Assembly (NCBI GenBank): GCA_002470925.1
Contig: DKOX01000055.1
Coordinates: forward strand, 1 to 23,585
From: Opitutia bacterium UBA7350
Lineage (GTDB): Bacteria > Verrucomicrobiota > Verrucomicrobiia > Opitutales > Coraliomargaritaceae
Reading direction: 5' to 3'
Length of the DNA: 23,585 bases
Made by a program: the position numbers and the translations under genes. Numbering within the stretch: the first letter of the stretch is position 1; each line of letters opens with the position of its first letter. Below the pieces are notes generated by a model. It had not been told where the DNA came from and ran no database searches. It was given only the letters and a program-made list of their open reading frames with translations. Below, piece after piece: positions 1 through 8,700 of this stretch.

Positions 1-40
1 TCTCTCTCTGCCATAGGGTCAATAATTTTTAGAAGTGGTA

Positions 41-643
41 TTATTCGCTGAGACTGCCCTTTGTCGAGGGGATGGCATCTCCGAGGCGCGGATCAATCGT
101 AGTGGCGCTGTCCAGCGCACGCGCAAAGCCTTTAAAGATGGCCTCCGCAATGTGGTGCGGTTCCTCGCCGTATTCGAGGTTGATGTGCAGGTTGCAGCCC
201 GCCTCGTTCGCAAAGGCCTGGAAAAATTCCTTCACCAAGCCGATACTGAAATCGCGCACCATCGCGTCTTTGTAATCGACCTTGTAAACGAAGGCGGGGC
301 GATTCGAGAGGTCGAGCGCGACCCGCGCGAGGGATTCATCCATCGGTAAAAGGAAATAGCCATAGCGACGGATGCCGCGTTTCTCGCCGAGCGCCTGCTT
401 GAGCACCTGCCCGAGGACAATTCCGGTGTCTTCAACGGTGTGGTGGTAATCGACATCAATATCGCCGGTCGCCTTGAGCTTTAAATCAAAGAAGCCGTGG
501 CGCGCAAAGAGGGTGAGCATGTGGTCGAGAAAAGGAATACCGGTCTCGATTTCCGAGATGCCGTTGCCATCGATCGCGAGTTCCATCGTGATCTGGGTCT
601 CCTTGGTATTACGGGTAAGGGATGCTATGCGTGGTTCAGCCAT
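41..643 (-). CDS. hisB: Imidazoleglycerol-phosphate dehydratase
   Basis: Cytoplasmic enzyme of histidine synthesis. It dehydrates imidazole glycerol phosphate to imidazole acetol phosphate, the substrate of the HisC product encoded just upstream. The 200-residue protein has the usual length of the single-function enzyme, with no fused phosphatase domain. Both metal-binding motifs are present: HHTVED at residues 67-72 and EPHHIAEA at 161-168. The N-terminal region matches the family (RNTKETQI, then GIPFLDHML at about 35-43). I chose the ATG at 643 because the family starts shortly before this RNTKET block; an in-frame extension to 712 adds unconserved sequence inside hisC. The start lies 19 nt inside the end of hisC, so translation is probably coupled. 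Stop is TAA. Identification is secure; the exact start is likely. Confidence 0.96.
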   Translation of the reverse strand: MAEPRIASLTRNTKETQITMELAIDGNGISEIETGIPFLDHMLTLFARHGFFDLKLKATGDIDVDYHHTVEDTGIVLGQVLKQALGEKRGIRRYGYFLLPMDESLARVALDLSNRPAFVYKVDYKDAMVRDFSIGLVKEFFQAFANEAGCNLHINLEYGEEPHHIAEAIFKGFARALDSATTIDPRLGDAIPSTKGSLSE

Positions 644-1716
644 AAATTGATCGCGGTTAAAAATACCTGCATTTCTGCCTCTGTTCCTATGCTGACACGG
701 ATAAAAGCGCAAGTTAAAGGATGCCCCGGGAAATACCGTACCAAAACGCGTTGCGCCTTGAGGTGTTCAAAGAGGGCGGCGGCTACTTCAGGACCGGTTT
801 CCCCCGCCGCGTTTTTGGGCTCGGTAAACAGGAAATTGGCACTCGAGGGATAGGTAAACCAACCATGCGCATCGAGCGCAGCGCGGGTTTTTTCGCGAGT
901 GGCGATGACCTCTGCACAGCGGGCTTCAAAATAGGTGCGGTCTTGGAACGCCGCCAGAGCAGCGGCCTGCGCGATGCGGTCGAGGTTGTAGGCGTCGCGC
1001 ACCCGATCGAGCAGTTCAATGATTTTCGGCGCAGCAAGGGCGTAACCCACCCGCATTCCCGCCAGACTGTAGGATTTTGAGAAAGTGCGCACCACGATCA
1101 GGTTTTCATACGCTTCCAGAAGCGGGAAGGCACTCTCGCCCCCAAAATCGACATAGGCTTCGTCCACCACCAAGAGCCCCTCAATGGACTGCAGTACCTG
1201 CTCGATATCCTTTAAGGAAAACGCCACCCCGGTCGGAGCGTTGGGGTTTGTCAGGAAAAAGACCCGCGCCTGCAGGCTCGCAATCGCCGCGACGTCGAGC
1301 CGCATGGAACGATCAAAGGGCACTTCCAATAATTCCTGACCCGACATCCCCGCCACCACCGGATAGAGCGAATAACTCGGCACGGTATGCCCCACCCCCG
1401 GCGTCTGCGCGAAACAACGGGTGATTAAATCCAGGATATTGTCCGAACCATTCCCAATAATAACATGCGCGGAGCTGAGGCCAAAGGACTCGCCGATCGC
1501 AGCGCGCAGGGCCGCACTGGTTGGTTCCGGATAAAACTGCAATTTCGCGGCCTCCGCTGCGACCGCCGGAGCCACCGCGGCCGAGGGCGGATATGGATTT
1601 TCATTGGTGTTCAGCTTGGTCCAGCCCCCACCCTGCGGTTGCTCACCCGGCACGTATGCGTGCAATGCCTGGATGTGCGCCTGCGCCTGCGCTTGAGCCT
1701 CAAAGGATTTTTTCAT
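625..1716 (-). CDS. hisC: Histidinol-phosphate aminotransferase
   Basis: PLP-dependent class I/II aminotransferase (363 residues) that converts imidazole acetol phosphate and glutamate to histidinol phosphate and 2-oxoglutarate in the cytoplasm. Family hallmarks are LNTNENPYPP at about 35-44, the NPNAPTG substrate/cofactor loop near 157-163, DEAYVDF near 185-191, and the PLP lysine K214 in TFSKSYSLAGMRVGY. The N-terminus carries a short Gln-Ala run (residues 7-13) not needed for the fold. The ATG at 1716 has an AGGAG Shine-Dalgarno 5 nt upstream, which overlaps the hisD stop codon (TAGGAG), so hisD-hisC translation is probably coupled. The 3' end overlaps hisB by 19 nt. HisC paralogues for aromatic amino acids exist, but the hisD-hisC-hisB context supports the histidine role. 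Confidence 0.96.
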   Translation of the reverse strand: MKKSFEAQAQAQAHIQALHAYVPGEQPQGGGWTKLNTNENPYPPSAAVAPAVAAEAAKLQFYPEPTSAALRAAIGESFGLSSAHVIIGNGSDNILDLITRCFAQTPGVGHTVPSYSLYPVVAGMSGQELLEVPFDRSMRLDVAAIASLQARVFFLTNPNAPTGVAFSLKDIEQVLQSIEGLLVVDEAYVDFGGESAFPLLEAYENLIVVRTFSKSYSLAGMRVGYALAAPKIIELLDRVRDAYNLDRIAQAAALAAFQDRTYFEARCAEVIATREKTRAALDAHGWFTYPSSANFLFTEPKNAAGETGPEVAAALFEHLKAQRVLVRYFPGHPLTCAFIRVSIGTEAEMQVFLTAINLWLNHA

Positions 1717-1721
1717 ACCTG

Positions 1722-1726
1722 CTCCT
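1722..1726 (-). promoter_or_regulatory. Shine-Dalgarno of hisC overlapping the hisD stop
   Basis: The minus strand reads TAGGAGCAGGTATG: the hisD stop codon TAG supplies the first bases of an AGGAG ribosome-binding site, five nt before the hisC ATG. This fixes the hisC start and suggests translational coupling. Confidence 0.7.
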
Positions 1727-3020
1727 AAAGGCGGATCTTGAGGGAATTGCCGTGGGCATCGAGTTCCTCGAGGCGGGCGAAGGTTTCAATCACCGGGGCG
1801 GCTTTAGCGAGGCTGCGGGCATTGTAGCGGACCGTGCTGGAACGGCGCAAAAAGTCGGTGGCCTGAAGCCCGCTGAAGAATCGCCCGGCGCGTCCGGTGG
1901 GAAGGGTATGACTGGGCCCGGCGGTGAAATCACCGAGGACGGTGGGGGTGTCATAGCCCTGCAGGATCGCCCCGGCGGTCGTGATGGCTTGGTTGAGCGC
2001 GGGTAAGGCTTTGTCGGCGACCTGTAGTTCGAGGTGCTCGGGGGCGATGTAGTTGGCGACCTCGGCGGTCTGCGCGAGATTGCGGCAAACGATCGCAAGG
2101 CAACGATCCTTGATGATCGCCGCGCATTTTTCCCCGTGGCGGAGGGCGGGCAATTGCGCCGTGATAGCGCGCTCAACCTTCGCGACCTGCGCTTTGCTGG
2201 TGGTAGCGTAGTAAAGGATTTCCTTGCCGCTGCCGTGTTCCGCCTGCGCGAGGAGATCGGCGGCGAGGTGACGGGGGTTCGCGCCGCCGTCTGCAATGAG
2301 CATAACTTCGCTGGGCCCGGGAAGGAGATCGATACCGACCGTGCCGAGCACCTGGCGTTTAGCTTCCATTACATAGGCATTGCCCGGGCCGAAGATTTTA
2401 TCGACGGGAGCGATGGTCTTGGTGCCGTATGCCATCGCGCCGATTGCCTGCACGCCTCCGACTTTGTAAACTTCCTCAATCCCAACCATCGCAAGTGCCG
2501 CGAGCATGCCGGGCGCAATACTGCCATCGGGGCGCGGCGGGGTGCAGACCGCGACTTCGGGACAACGCACCAGTTTGGCAAGCACTGCGGTCATGATGAC
2601 GGTGGAAACCAACGGAACGTTGCCGCCGGGGATGTAAAGGCCCACGCGCTGGATGGGATAGAAACGCTCGCCGACCGTCGCACCATGCGCATTTTTAGCC
2701 TGCCAGTTTTTTGGGAGGGTCTTGCGGTGAAAATCTTTGACCATCGCAATCGATTCGCGGATCGCTTTGCGTTCGGCGGCGGAGAGGCTTTTGAGAGCGG
2801 CCTTCAGTTCAGCCGGTGCCACCCGCATCGCGGGGGCGGTCAATTGCGCGCCGTCAAAGCGTTCGGTAGCGTCGAGAACGGCGCGATCGCCCCTGGCACT
2901 CACCTCTTGAAGGATTCCACTGACGACTTGGGCAAGGTCACCCGTGACGTTCGCTTTGGCGCAGAAACGACGCAGGGAGGTTTTGAATTTCGGGGTGTCG
3001 GAAAACTCCAGCTTTTGCAT
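1725..3020 (-). CDS. hisD: Histidinol dehydrogenase
   Basis: Zinc-dependent, NAD-linked four-electron dehydrogenase that oxidises L-histidinol to L-histidine, the last two steps of the pathway. The 431-residue length is typical. Diagnostic blocks are GLYIPGGNVPLVSTVIM, the GPGNAYVMEAKRQVLG segment, the LLPGPSEVMLIADGGANP segment, the LLAQAEHG zinc-ligand block (Gln and His), and EHLELQV near the C-terminus carrying further ligand/base residues. The ATG at 3020 is preferred over a TTG at 3035, because an AGGGG ribosome-binding site lies 4 nt before the ATG and MQKLEF fits a normal N-terminus. The stop is followed by hisC after 8 nt. The gene order D-C-B is a common his arrangement. The remaining his genes are not in the window and may lie beyond position 1. 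Confidence 0.97.
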   Translation of the reverse strand: MQKLEFSDTPKFKTSLRRFCAKANVTGDLAQVVSGILQEVSARGDRAVLDATERFDGAQLTAPAMRVAPAELKAALKSLSAAERKAIRESIAMVKDFHRKTLPKNWQAKNAHGATVGERFYPIQRVGLYIPGGNVPLVSTVIMTAVLAKLVRCPEVAVCTPPRPDGSIAPGMLAALAMVGIEEVYKVGGVQAIGAMAYGTKTIAPVDKIFGPGNAYVMEAKRQVLGTVGIDLLPGPSEVMLIADGGANPRHLAADLLAQAEHGSGKEILYYATTSKAQVAKVERAITAQLPALRHGEKCAAIIKDRCLAIVCRNLAQTAEVANYIAPEHLELQVADKALPALNQAITTAGAILQGYDTPTVLGDFTAGPSHTLPTGRAGRFFSGLQATDFLRRSSTVRYNARSLAKAAPVIETFARLEELDAHGNSLKIRL

Positions 3021-3024
3021 GATG

Positions 3025-3029
3025 CCCCT
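3025..3029 (-). promoter_or_regulatory. Shine-Dalgarno of hisD
   Basis: AGGGG on the minus strand, 4 nt before the ATG at 3020. It decides between this ATG and the in-frame TTG at 3035, which would place the site inside the coding region. Confidence 0.55.
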
Positions 3030-3069
3030 AAGCAAACACTTCGCCGCCCTGCGTGCAAGACAGGGTCAA

Positions 3070-3801
3070 TTATTTCTTTTGCTTGGGAATATCAAAGATT
3101 CCTTCCTCGAGGACCGAATTTACGAGAACTTTGTCCACTTCCATGCGGTGGAGGGGCTGCTTGTCCTGAAAATAAAGCTGCGCCTGCGGGAAGCGAATCC
3201 CGTTCACGTAAAGGTCACCGTCCTCAACCACTTCGATCTGCTCGCCGGAGACTTCCTTGATGGTCGCAACGAGTTTTGCTTCCTTCCGCGAGAAATAGCG
3301 GAGGGTTTTGGTTTTTCCGGGGCGCTTGTATACAATGACATCGCAGATTTGCCCGCGATGCTTGGCGATTCCGGCATAGCTTGCGTTCTCGCCATACTTG
3401 TTGTCGGGCGTGTAGAAATTGAATAAATTGCGGGTACTTTCTTCCAGGCATTCGCGTTCGGCCGGTGAAAGGGGGCGCATCTGACCGAGTCCTTCTTTTT
3501 CATGCGCACGAATCACCACGGCCTCTCCCCCATGCAGGATCGTTGTTTCGACAATGTCATCGACGTATATTTCAAGACGTTGGGAACAGGGTTTGCGCGC
3601 GATCAGGACAACTTTTGCGGGCATGAGTTTTGGGTCCTGCGGTTGCACCCGGCCTTCGATGCGAAGCGTTACGATATCTCCCAAGGCGGGTTCCGGCCCG
3701 ACCATGGTCCGTGCACGCTGGATGATGCTTCCGGCAGTGGGGGTCTGCGCGGATAGCGCCGAGACGGCGGCAAGGCCAAATACGATACAAAAACGATACA
3801 T
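3070..3801 (-). CDS. Secreted protein of unknown function, possibly LolA-like fold
   Basis: A 243-residue protein with a clear Sec signal peptide: MYR, a hydrophobic core FCIVFGLAAVSAL, then a likely signal peptidase site after SALSA. It is therefore probably periplasmic. The mature part alternates short beta-like segments (VTLRIEGRV, AKVVLIARKP, QRLEIYVDD, GEAVVIRAHE, ICDVIVYKRP, TKTLRYFSRKEAKLVATI, DGDLYVNGIRFP, AQLYFQDKQPLHRMEVDKV) and ends with an EEGIFDIP-type motif. This succession resembles outer-membrane lipoprotein-sorting (LolA/LolB-like) beta-sheet proteins, but that is pattern resemblance, not proof. I chose the ATG at 3801 because the signal peptide begins there; the open frame upstream overlaps guaA. 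It lies 55 nt after guaA and 49 nt before hisD on the same strand, so it is probably co-transcribed. No catalytic motif was recognised. Confidence 0.6.
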   Translation of the reverse strand: MYRFCIVFGLAAVSALSAQTPTAGSIIQRARTMVGPEPALGDIVTLRIEGRVQPQDPKLMPAKVVLIARKPCSQRLEIYVDDIVETTILHGGEAVVIRAHEKEGLGQMRPLSPAERECLEESTRNLFNFYTPDNKYGENASYAGIAKHRGQICDVIVYKRPGKTKTLRYFSRKEAKLVATIKEVSGEQIEVVEDGDLYVNGIRFPQAQLYFQDKQPLHRMEVDKVLVNSVLEEGIFDIPKQKK

Positions 3802-3856
3802 CCTTAATTGATGTAGACTGAAAAACGGACGCTTGGTTCGCCAGTGTAGCAAATAA

Positions 3857-5404
3857 TTATTCCCACTCAATCGTACCGGGGGGCTTGGAGCTGATATCGA
3901 AGACAACCCGGTTACAACCGGAAACTTCGTTGATGATGCGGTTGGAGATGGTCCGGAGGACTTCGTATGGAACGCGTGACCAGTCTGCGGTCATCGCATC
4001 CACGCTTTCCACGATGCGGAGCGCTACGACGTTTTCATAAGTGCGCTCGTCTCCCATGACGCCCACTGTTTTAACCGGCAGAAAGACACAAAAGGATTGC
4101 CAGACTTTATAGTAAAGATCGCTCGCCATCATTTCCTCGTGCAGGATCGCGTCGGCCTTGCGCAGGACGTCGAGGTCGGCCTTGCGAATGGGGCCCATGA
4201 CGCGGACGCCCAGGCCGGGCCCTGGGAAGGGTTGGCGCCAAACGACCTCCTTGGGGAGACCCAGCTCAGTGCCGAGTTCGCGAACTTCATCCTTGAAGAG
4301 TTCGCGGAGGGGTTCGAGGAGTTTGAGCTTCATGCGTTTGGGAAGACCACCGACGTTGTGATGGCTCTTGATGAGGGCGGCGGGGTTGCCGTCGATCGCG
4401 ACGGATTCGATGACGTCGGGATAGAGGGTACCCTGTGCGAGGAAGGCGTAGTTGCCGCGCTTTTTAAGTTTCGTAACCGCTTCGTCGAAGACTTCGACAA
4501 AGGTATTGCCGATGATCTTGCGTTTGCGCTCGGGGTCGGCGACGCCCTTGAGGCGGTCGAGGAAGAGCTTGCTTTTACGGGCGACGCGAAGGTCGAGGTT
4601 GAAGTGGTCACCGTAGAGTTTTTCAACCTGTTCGCGCTCGTGGAGACGCAGGAGACCATTATCGACAAAGACGCAGGTGAGCTGCTTGCCAATGGCGCGG
4701 TGGATGAGCGCGGCGGCGACCGAAGAATCGACCCCGCCACTGAGCCCGAGAATGACGCGCTGATCGCCCACTGTTTCCCGGATCTGTTTAATGGAATGTT
4801 CGATGTAGTTCGCCATCGACCAGTTGTGGTCGCATTTGCAGATCTTCAAGATGAAGTTGCCGAGGACTTCCATCCCCATTTCGGAGTGCGCGACCTCCGG
4901 GTGAAATTGCATGCCAAAGAAATTGCGCTTGGAGTCCTGAATGGTGGCGTAGGGGGAATTCTCCGTGGAGGCAATCGCCTCGAATCCGGAGGGGAGTTTT
5001 TCGAGGCGATCCCCGTGGGAATTCCAAACGCGGAGGTTCTTGGGTAAGCCCGCAAATAGTTTACCTTTCTTTTTGATGGCGAGGGTGCCGTGCCCGAATT
5101 CACGGTGGGTGCTCTTGGCGACCTTGCCGCCCAGGAGGTGCGCCATGAGTTGCTCGCCATAGCAAATGCCAAGGATGGGAAGACCCATCTCGAAGATTTT
5201 GCGATCGGGGCGCGGGGAGCCTTTGGAAAGGACCGATGACGGGCCGCCCGATAGAATAATCCCCTTCGCACCCGCGCGTTTGAGCTCCGCCACCTTGGTG
5301 TTGTAAGGGTAAATGCGTGATAAGACCTTTAGTTCACGAATACGGCGGGCGATGACCTGTGTGTATTGGGAACCGAAGTCGAGGACTGCAATATGTTCTG
5401 CCAT
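3857..5404 (-). CDS. guaA: GMP synthase (glutamine-hydrolysing)
   Basis: Converts XMP, ATP and glutamine to GMP, the last step of guanine nucleotide synthesis in the cytoplasm. At 515 residues it is the usual single-chain two-domain form. The N-terminal class I glutamine amidotransferase domain carries the nucleophile C81 in ILGICYGEQL and the His/Glu pair H168 and E170 in GMQFHPEVAHSE. The ATP-pyrophosphatase domain has the P-loop SGGVDSS at 222-228. The C-terminal dimerisation domain ends in the family's typical KPPGTIEWE. The ATG at 5404 begins MAEHIAVLDFGSQYTQ, matching the family start. The gene sits 52 nt after the zinc-ribbon gene and 55 nt before the secreted-protein gene, all on one strand. 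No purine riboswitch fold was recognised upstream. Confidence 0.98.
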   Translation of the reverse strand: MAEHIAVLDFGSQYTQVIARRIRELKVLSRIYPYNTKVAELKRAGAKGIILSGGPSSVLSKGSPRPDRKIFEMGLPILGICYGEQLMAHLLGGKVAKSTHREFGHGTLAIKKKGKLFAGLPKNLRVWNSHGDRLEKLPSGFEAIASTENSPYATIQDSKRNFFGMQFHPEVAHSEMGMEVLGNFILKICKCDHNWSMANYIEHSIKQIRETVGDQRVILGLSGGVDSSVAAALIHRAIGKQLTCVFVDNGLLRLHEREQVEKLYGDHFNLDLRVARKSKLFLDRLKGVADPERKRKIIGNTFVEVFDEAVTKLKKRGNYAFLAQGTLYPDVIESVAIDGNPAALIKSHHNVGGLPKRMKLKLLEPLRELFKDEVRELGTELGLPKEVVWRQPFPGPGLGVRVMGPIRKADLDVLRKADAILHEEMMASDLYYKVWQSFCVFLPVKTVGVMGDERTYENVVALRIVESVDAMTADWSRVPYEVLRTISNRIINEVSGCNRVVFDISSKPPGTIEWE

Positions 5405-5456
5405 GGATGGATTGGATGATGCGTTCTAAGTAAGCAAGGACTGTGCTAAGAGATTA

Positions 5457-5690
5457 TCAGAATTGTAAGCGACCATTACAAAAGCCGCACTTGGGGCAAT
5501 CGCATTCTTCGCTCCCGTGAACCCCGGTATAGATATGGCCGCATTTGATGCAGTGGTAGATGACGTCGTGGCGGCCCTCGGTTTCGCGCTGGCTGTCGCG
5601 CCGGTCATAGTAAATCCACAAGCCTATCAAAAAAACAATCCCGGCGGTCAGGAGAAAAAGAAAAATAATATCGAGCCCGGGATATATCAC
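5457..5690 (-). CDS. Small membrane-anchored zinc-ribbon protein
   Basis: A 77-residue protein with one N-terminal transmembrane segment (about residues 8-27, IIFLFLLTAGIVFLIGLWIY) followed by a basic stretch DRRDSQRETEGR, so the C-terminal part is likely cytoplasmic by the positive-inside rule. That part is a cysteine cluster: C47-x2-C50, then C63-x-C65-x2-C68-x2-C71, with the look of a rubredoxin-like or FmdB-like zinc ribbon. The start is GTG at 5690, 23 nt after the smc stop; no Shine-Dalgarno or better start is visible. It lies between smc and guaA on the same strand. The function is unknown. The cysteine pattern and anchor make a real gene likely despite the small size. Confidence 0.75.
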   Translation of the reverse strand: MIYPGLDIIFLFLLTAGIVFLIGLWIYYDRRDSQRETEGRHDVIYHCIKCGHIYTGVHGSEECDCPKCGFCNGRLQF

Positions 5691-5713
5691 TGGCAGTTTG
5701 AGCGGTTACAGAT

Positions 5714-8700
5714 TTAAGCGCCAACGGGTTCCTGGCGGTTGGATTCTTTGTTGAAGCGCATCGAGATAAGAGTGGAAACGCCCTTTTCGGGCATGGTAAC
5801 CCCAAAAACCGTATCGGCATTCGAAATCGTGCGCTTGTTGTGGGTGATGATGAGGAACTGCGACTTGTCGGTGAAACCGTGCAGAGTCTCGCAGAAACGC
5901 CCGATGTTGGCATCATCCAGGGCGGCATCAATTTCATCGAGCACGCAGAAGGGACTGGGCTTGACCAAATAAATTGCAAAGAGGAGCGCAACTGCCGCCA
6001 TGGTACGTTGCCCGCCCGAAAGAAGGGTGACGCTCTTTAAACGCGTTCCGGGAGGGCGCGCGATAATTTCAATCCCGGATTCAAGCGGGTCATCGGAGTC
6101 GATCAATTTGAGGTCCGCCGAACCCCCACCGGAGAGTTTTTCGTAGGTGAAGGCAAAATTCTTGCGCACCTGTTCAAAGGTGTCCCGAAAGAGGGTCTGG
6201 GAGGTCTCGTTGATGGAATCAATCGATTGCACCAGTGCATTTTTGGAATTCCAGAGGTCCTCGCTCTGATCCTTGAGGAAATCGTGGCGCTCCTTGAGGT
6301 CGGTATACTCGCCAATCGCCTCCAGATTGACGGGCCCCATATTGGCGAGGCGTCCCTTCAATTCACGGACCTCCTCCTCAATGCTGCTCCAGTCCGTCTG
6401 GTCCATCGCGGCGAGTTCTTCCTCGGTGGGCTCGCGTCGCTCTGATTTGGGTTGCACCGCCAGTTTGTCGGGATCGTCCATCTCATCAAGATTGACACGC
6501 TTCTCAAATTCAACGGCCGCTTCCCAGAGTTCCTTTTTCCAATCGATACTGCCAAGTTCGGTCTGGTGGGCATCGCGGGAATTTTCCTCGATAAATCCGA
6601 TTTGTGAACGCTCCTCCGCGAGTCGCACTTCTAATTTACTCAATTCCTGTTCTTCGCCGCGACTCGCTTCCCGGCGCTCCGCGAGGGCGCTCTCGCGTTG
6701 CACCAGCTCGGCATCGAGCGCCTTCATGGCTTCGCGGTCGCTATCCAGTTGCGCAATTGCCACTTCAAGGGTGCGGTTCAATTCCGCGCTCTTTTCCTGC
6801 TCAGAGGCCACCGTATCGGTCAATTTCGAAATCTGTTCATTAAGGGTATCGATCTCCTGATTGCGGCGCAGGATGCGTTCCTGCAAATCAGCTGATTCGC
6901 GCTGCACCTCGCCCAGCGAACGATCCAGGGTTTCGAGGCGTTGCTTTTTCTCCGCCAACTCGAGCCGCACATCCGCGAGCGCCTCGCGTTTCGCCTCGCG
7001 GTTTTCACGGGCCTGGGCGATCGCAGCTTCGATCGTGTCAACGCCCCCGCGACTTTCCTCGAGTCCTTTTTCGGCGGCCTGCAATTCATCCTTGGCTCCA
7101 TCGAGCGCCTTGATCGCCTCACTGTGATGTACGTCAAGGGCCTTGATTTCGGCCTCCCCCGAACTGCGGCTCAGTTTGTTTTGTTCAATTTTATCAAGCT
7201 GTCCGCGGGCATCCGCCGTCATGGCGGAAAGCTCATTAGAGAGTTCCGTCAGGCGTTGACGCGAGATTTCCACGTTGGCCTCGGCGGATTCGCGTTCCTC
7301 CTCGACCCGGGCAGCTTGTTCGCGCAGTTGGTTGAGTTCCTTGCGCTCCGTTTCGATTTCTCCGCGCAGGCGGCGTATTTCCACCTCACGCTCGAGCACG
7401 CTGGAGGATTGCTGACCCGATCCCCGCCCGCCGTGAATCAAGCCGCGGCAATCGAGGATCTCACCCTGCGCAGTCGAAACCATGAGGAAATTAAAATCAG
7501 GATGCGCTTTCCAGAATTCCACCGCGTCGGTAAGTTGTTCAACGAAGTAGCACCCCGCCAGGAGGCGCTGCGCCGGCGCGTAGAGGGCATCATCCCGGAC
7601 ACTGATCACCGAGGCAGCGGGCCGGATGTGTCCCGGCAATTCCACACGCGGAGCGATCCCGGCGGCCTCGATATCAATTTGCAGGCAGGCGCGCCCCAGC
7701 GACTCGCTGTCGAGTTTGCCAATCACGGAGAGGGCTTTGGTGGCATCGCCCACAAAAAGGGCTTCCATCGCGGATCCAAGCAGGGCCTCCAACGCCTTGG
7801 TAAATTCGGGTTGCACCTTGAGCGCCTTGGAAAGAATTGAAACACTGTCCTTTGAAAGGGTTTCACCGAGGCGGTCTTCCAGAATCGCTTTCGCGCCTTC
7901 CCCAAAGCCCTCAAATTTTGCCTGCAGGCCTTCGAGGATATGGAGCTGCGCGGCCTTGCGGGCGATCCCGCGATCCTGCTCCTGAATCTTTTCCTGAATG
8001 GAACGGAAGTTTGCGAGGGAGGCGGATGCGCGTTCGCGGGCGGAGTCAAAGGAGGTCTGGCTGTGCGCGACCTCCGTTTTGCGTTTTGCCAAAAGGGTGT
8101 CCAATTCCCCGCGACCCTTTTCCAATTCCTCGGATTGTGCCTTTAATTCCAACTGTGCTTCATTGAGGGCCGCGTGCTTGACCTGATAGGTTTTGAGATC
8201 GACCTCGAGGGTGGTACAGGAGGAACGCGCCCGGTTGAGGCGATTTTCGGCGTGCACGACGTTTTGACGGTTCTGTTGCAGTTCGGCCTCCAATTCTCCC
8301 AAGGCTTCCTGAGCCTTTACCAAGGCATTGCTGTGATCCTGAAAGATGCGGTCGGAATCATCCACCACGTCCAGCTGCATTTGTTTGTTCTCAGTGGCAT
8401 CCTGGGCGCGGGAGGCCAGGGCGGCCTTCTGTTCCTCAAGGTCCGCAATCTCCGTTTTGAAATCCTCGATCCGACCCTGCAAATCCTTGGTGCGGATTCC
8501 GGCAAACTCGGATTGGTTGTCGGCGTTTTCCTTTTCAGACCGTAGGTTGTAAACACGCTGCTGCAATTCCTGCATCGTTTCAAATTTTTCCGCGCGGGCA
8601 TTTTTTTCTTCTACGAGGGCGGTCTCTTCCCCCACCAGACTTTCGCGGTGCGCCTTGAGGGTTTCCTGCAAGGCTTTGGCGCGGGTGGCAACCTGTTCGA

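Noticed and set aside
1..14. Possible start of another minus-strand gene (ATGGCAGAGAGAGA)
   Set aside because: An ATG follows hisB by 26 nt and could begin the next his gene, but only four codons are visible and there is no ribosome-binding site, so it cannot be supported.
2034..3260. 408-residue plus-strand open frame
   Set aside because: It lies antisense to hisD and the secreted-protein gene, has no recognisable family, and results from the GC-rich codon pattern of the real genes.
4097..5047. 316-residue plus-strand open frame
   Set aside because: Antisense shadow of guaA, whose catalytic motifs are complete; the translated product is low-complexity and acidic.
6941..7840. 299-residue plus-strand open frame
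   Set aside because: Antisense shadow of the smc coiled coil and hinge, with no family features.
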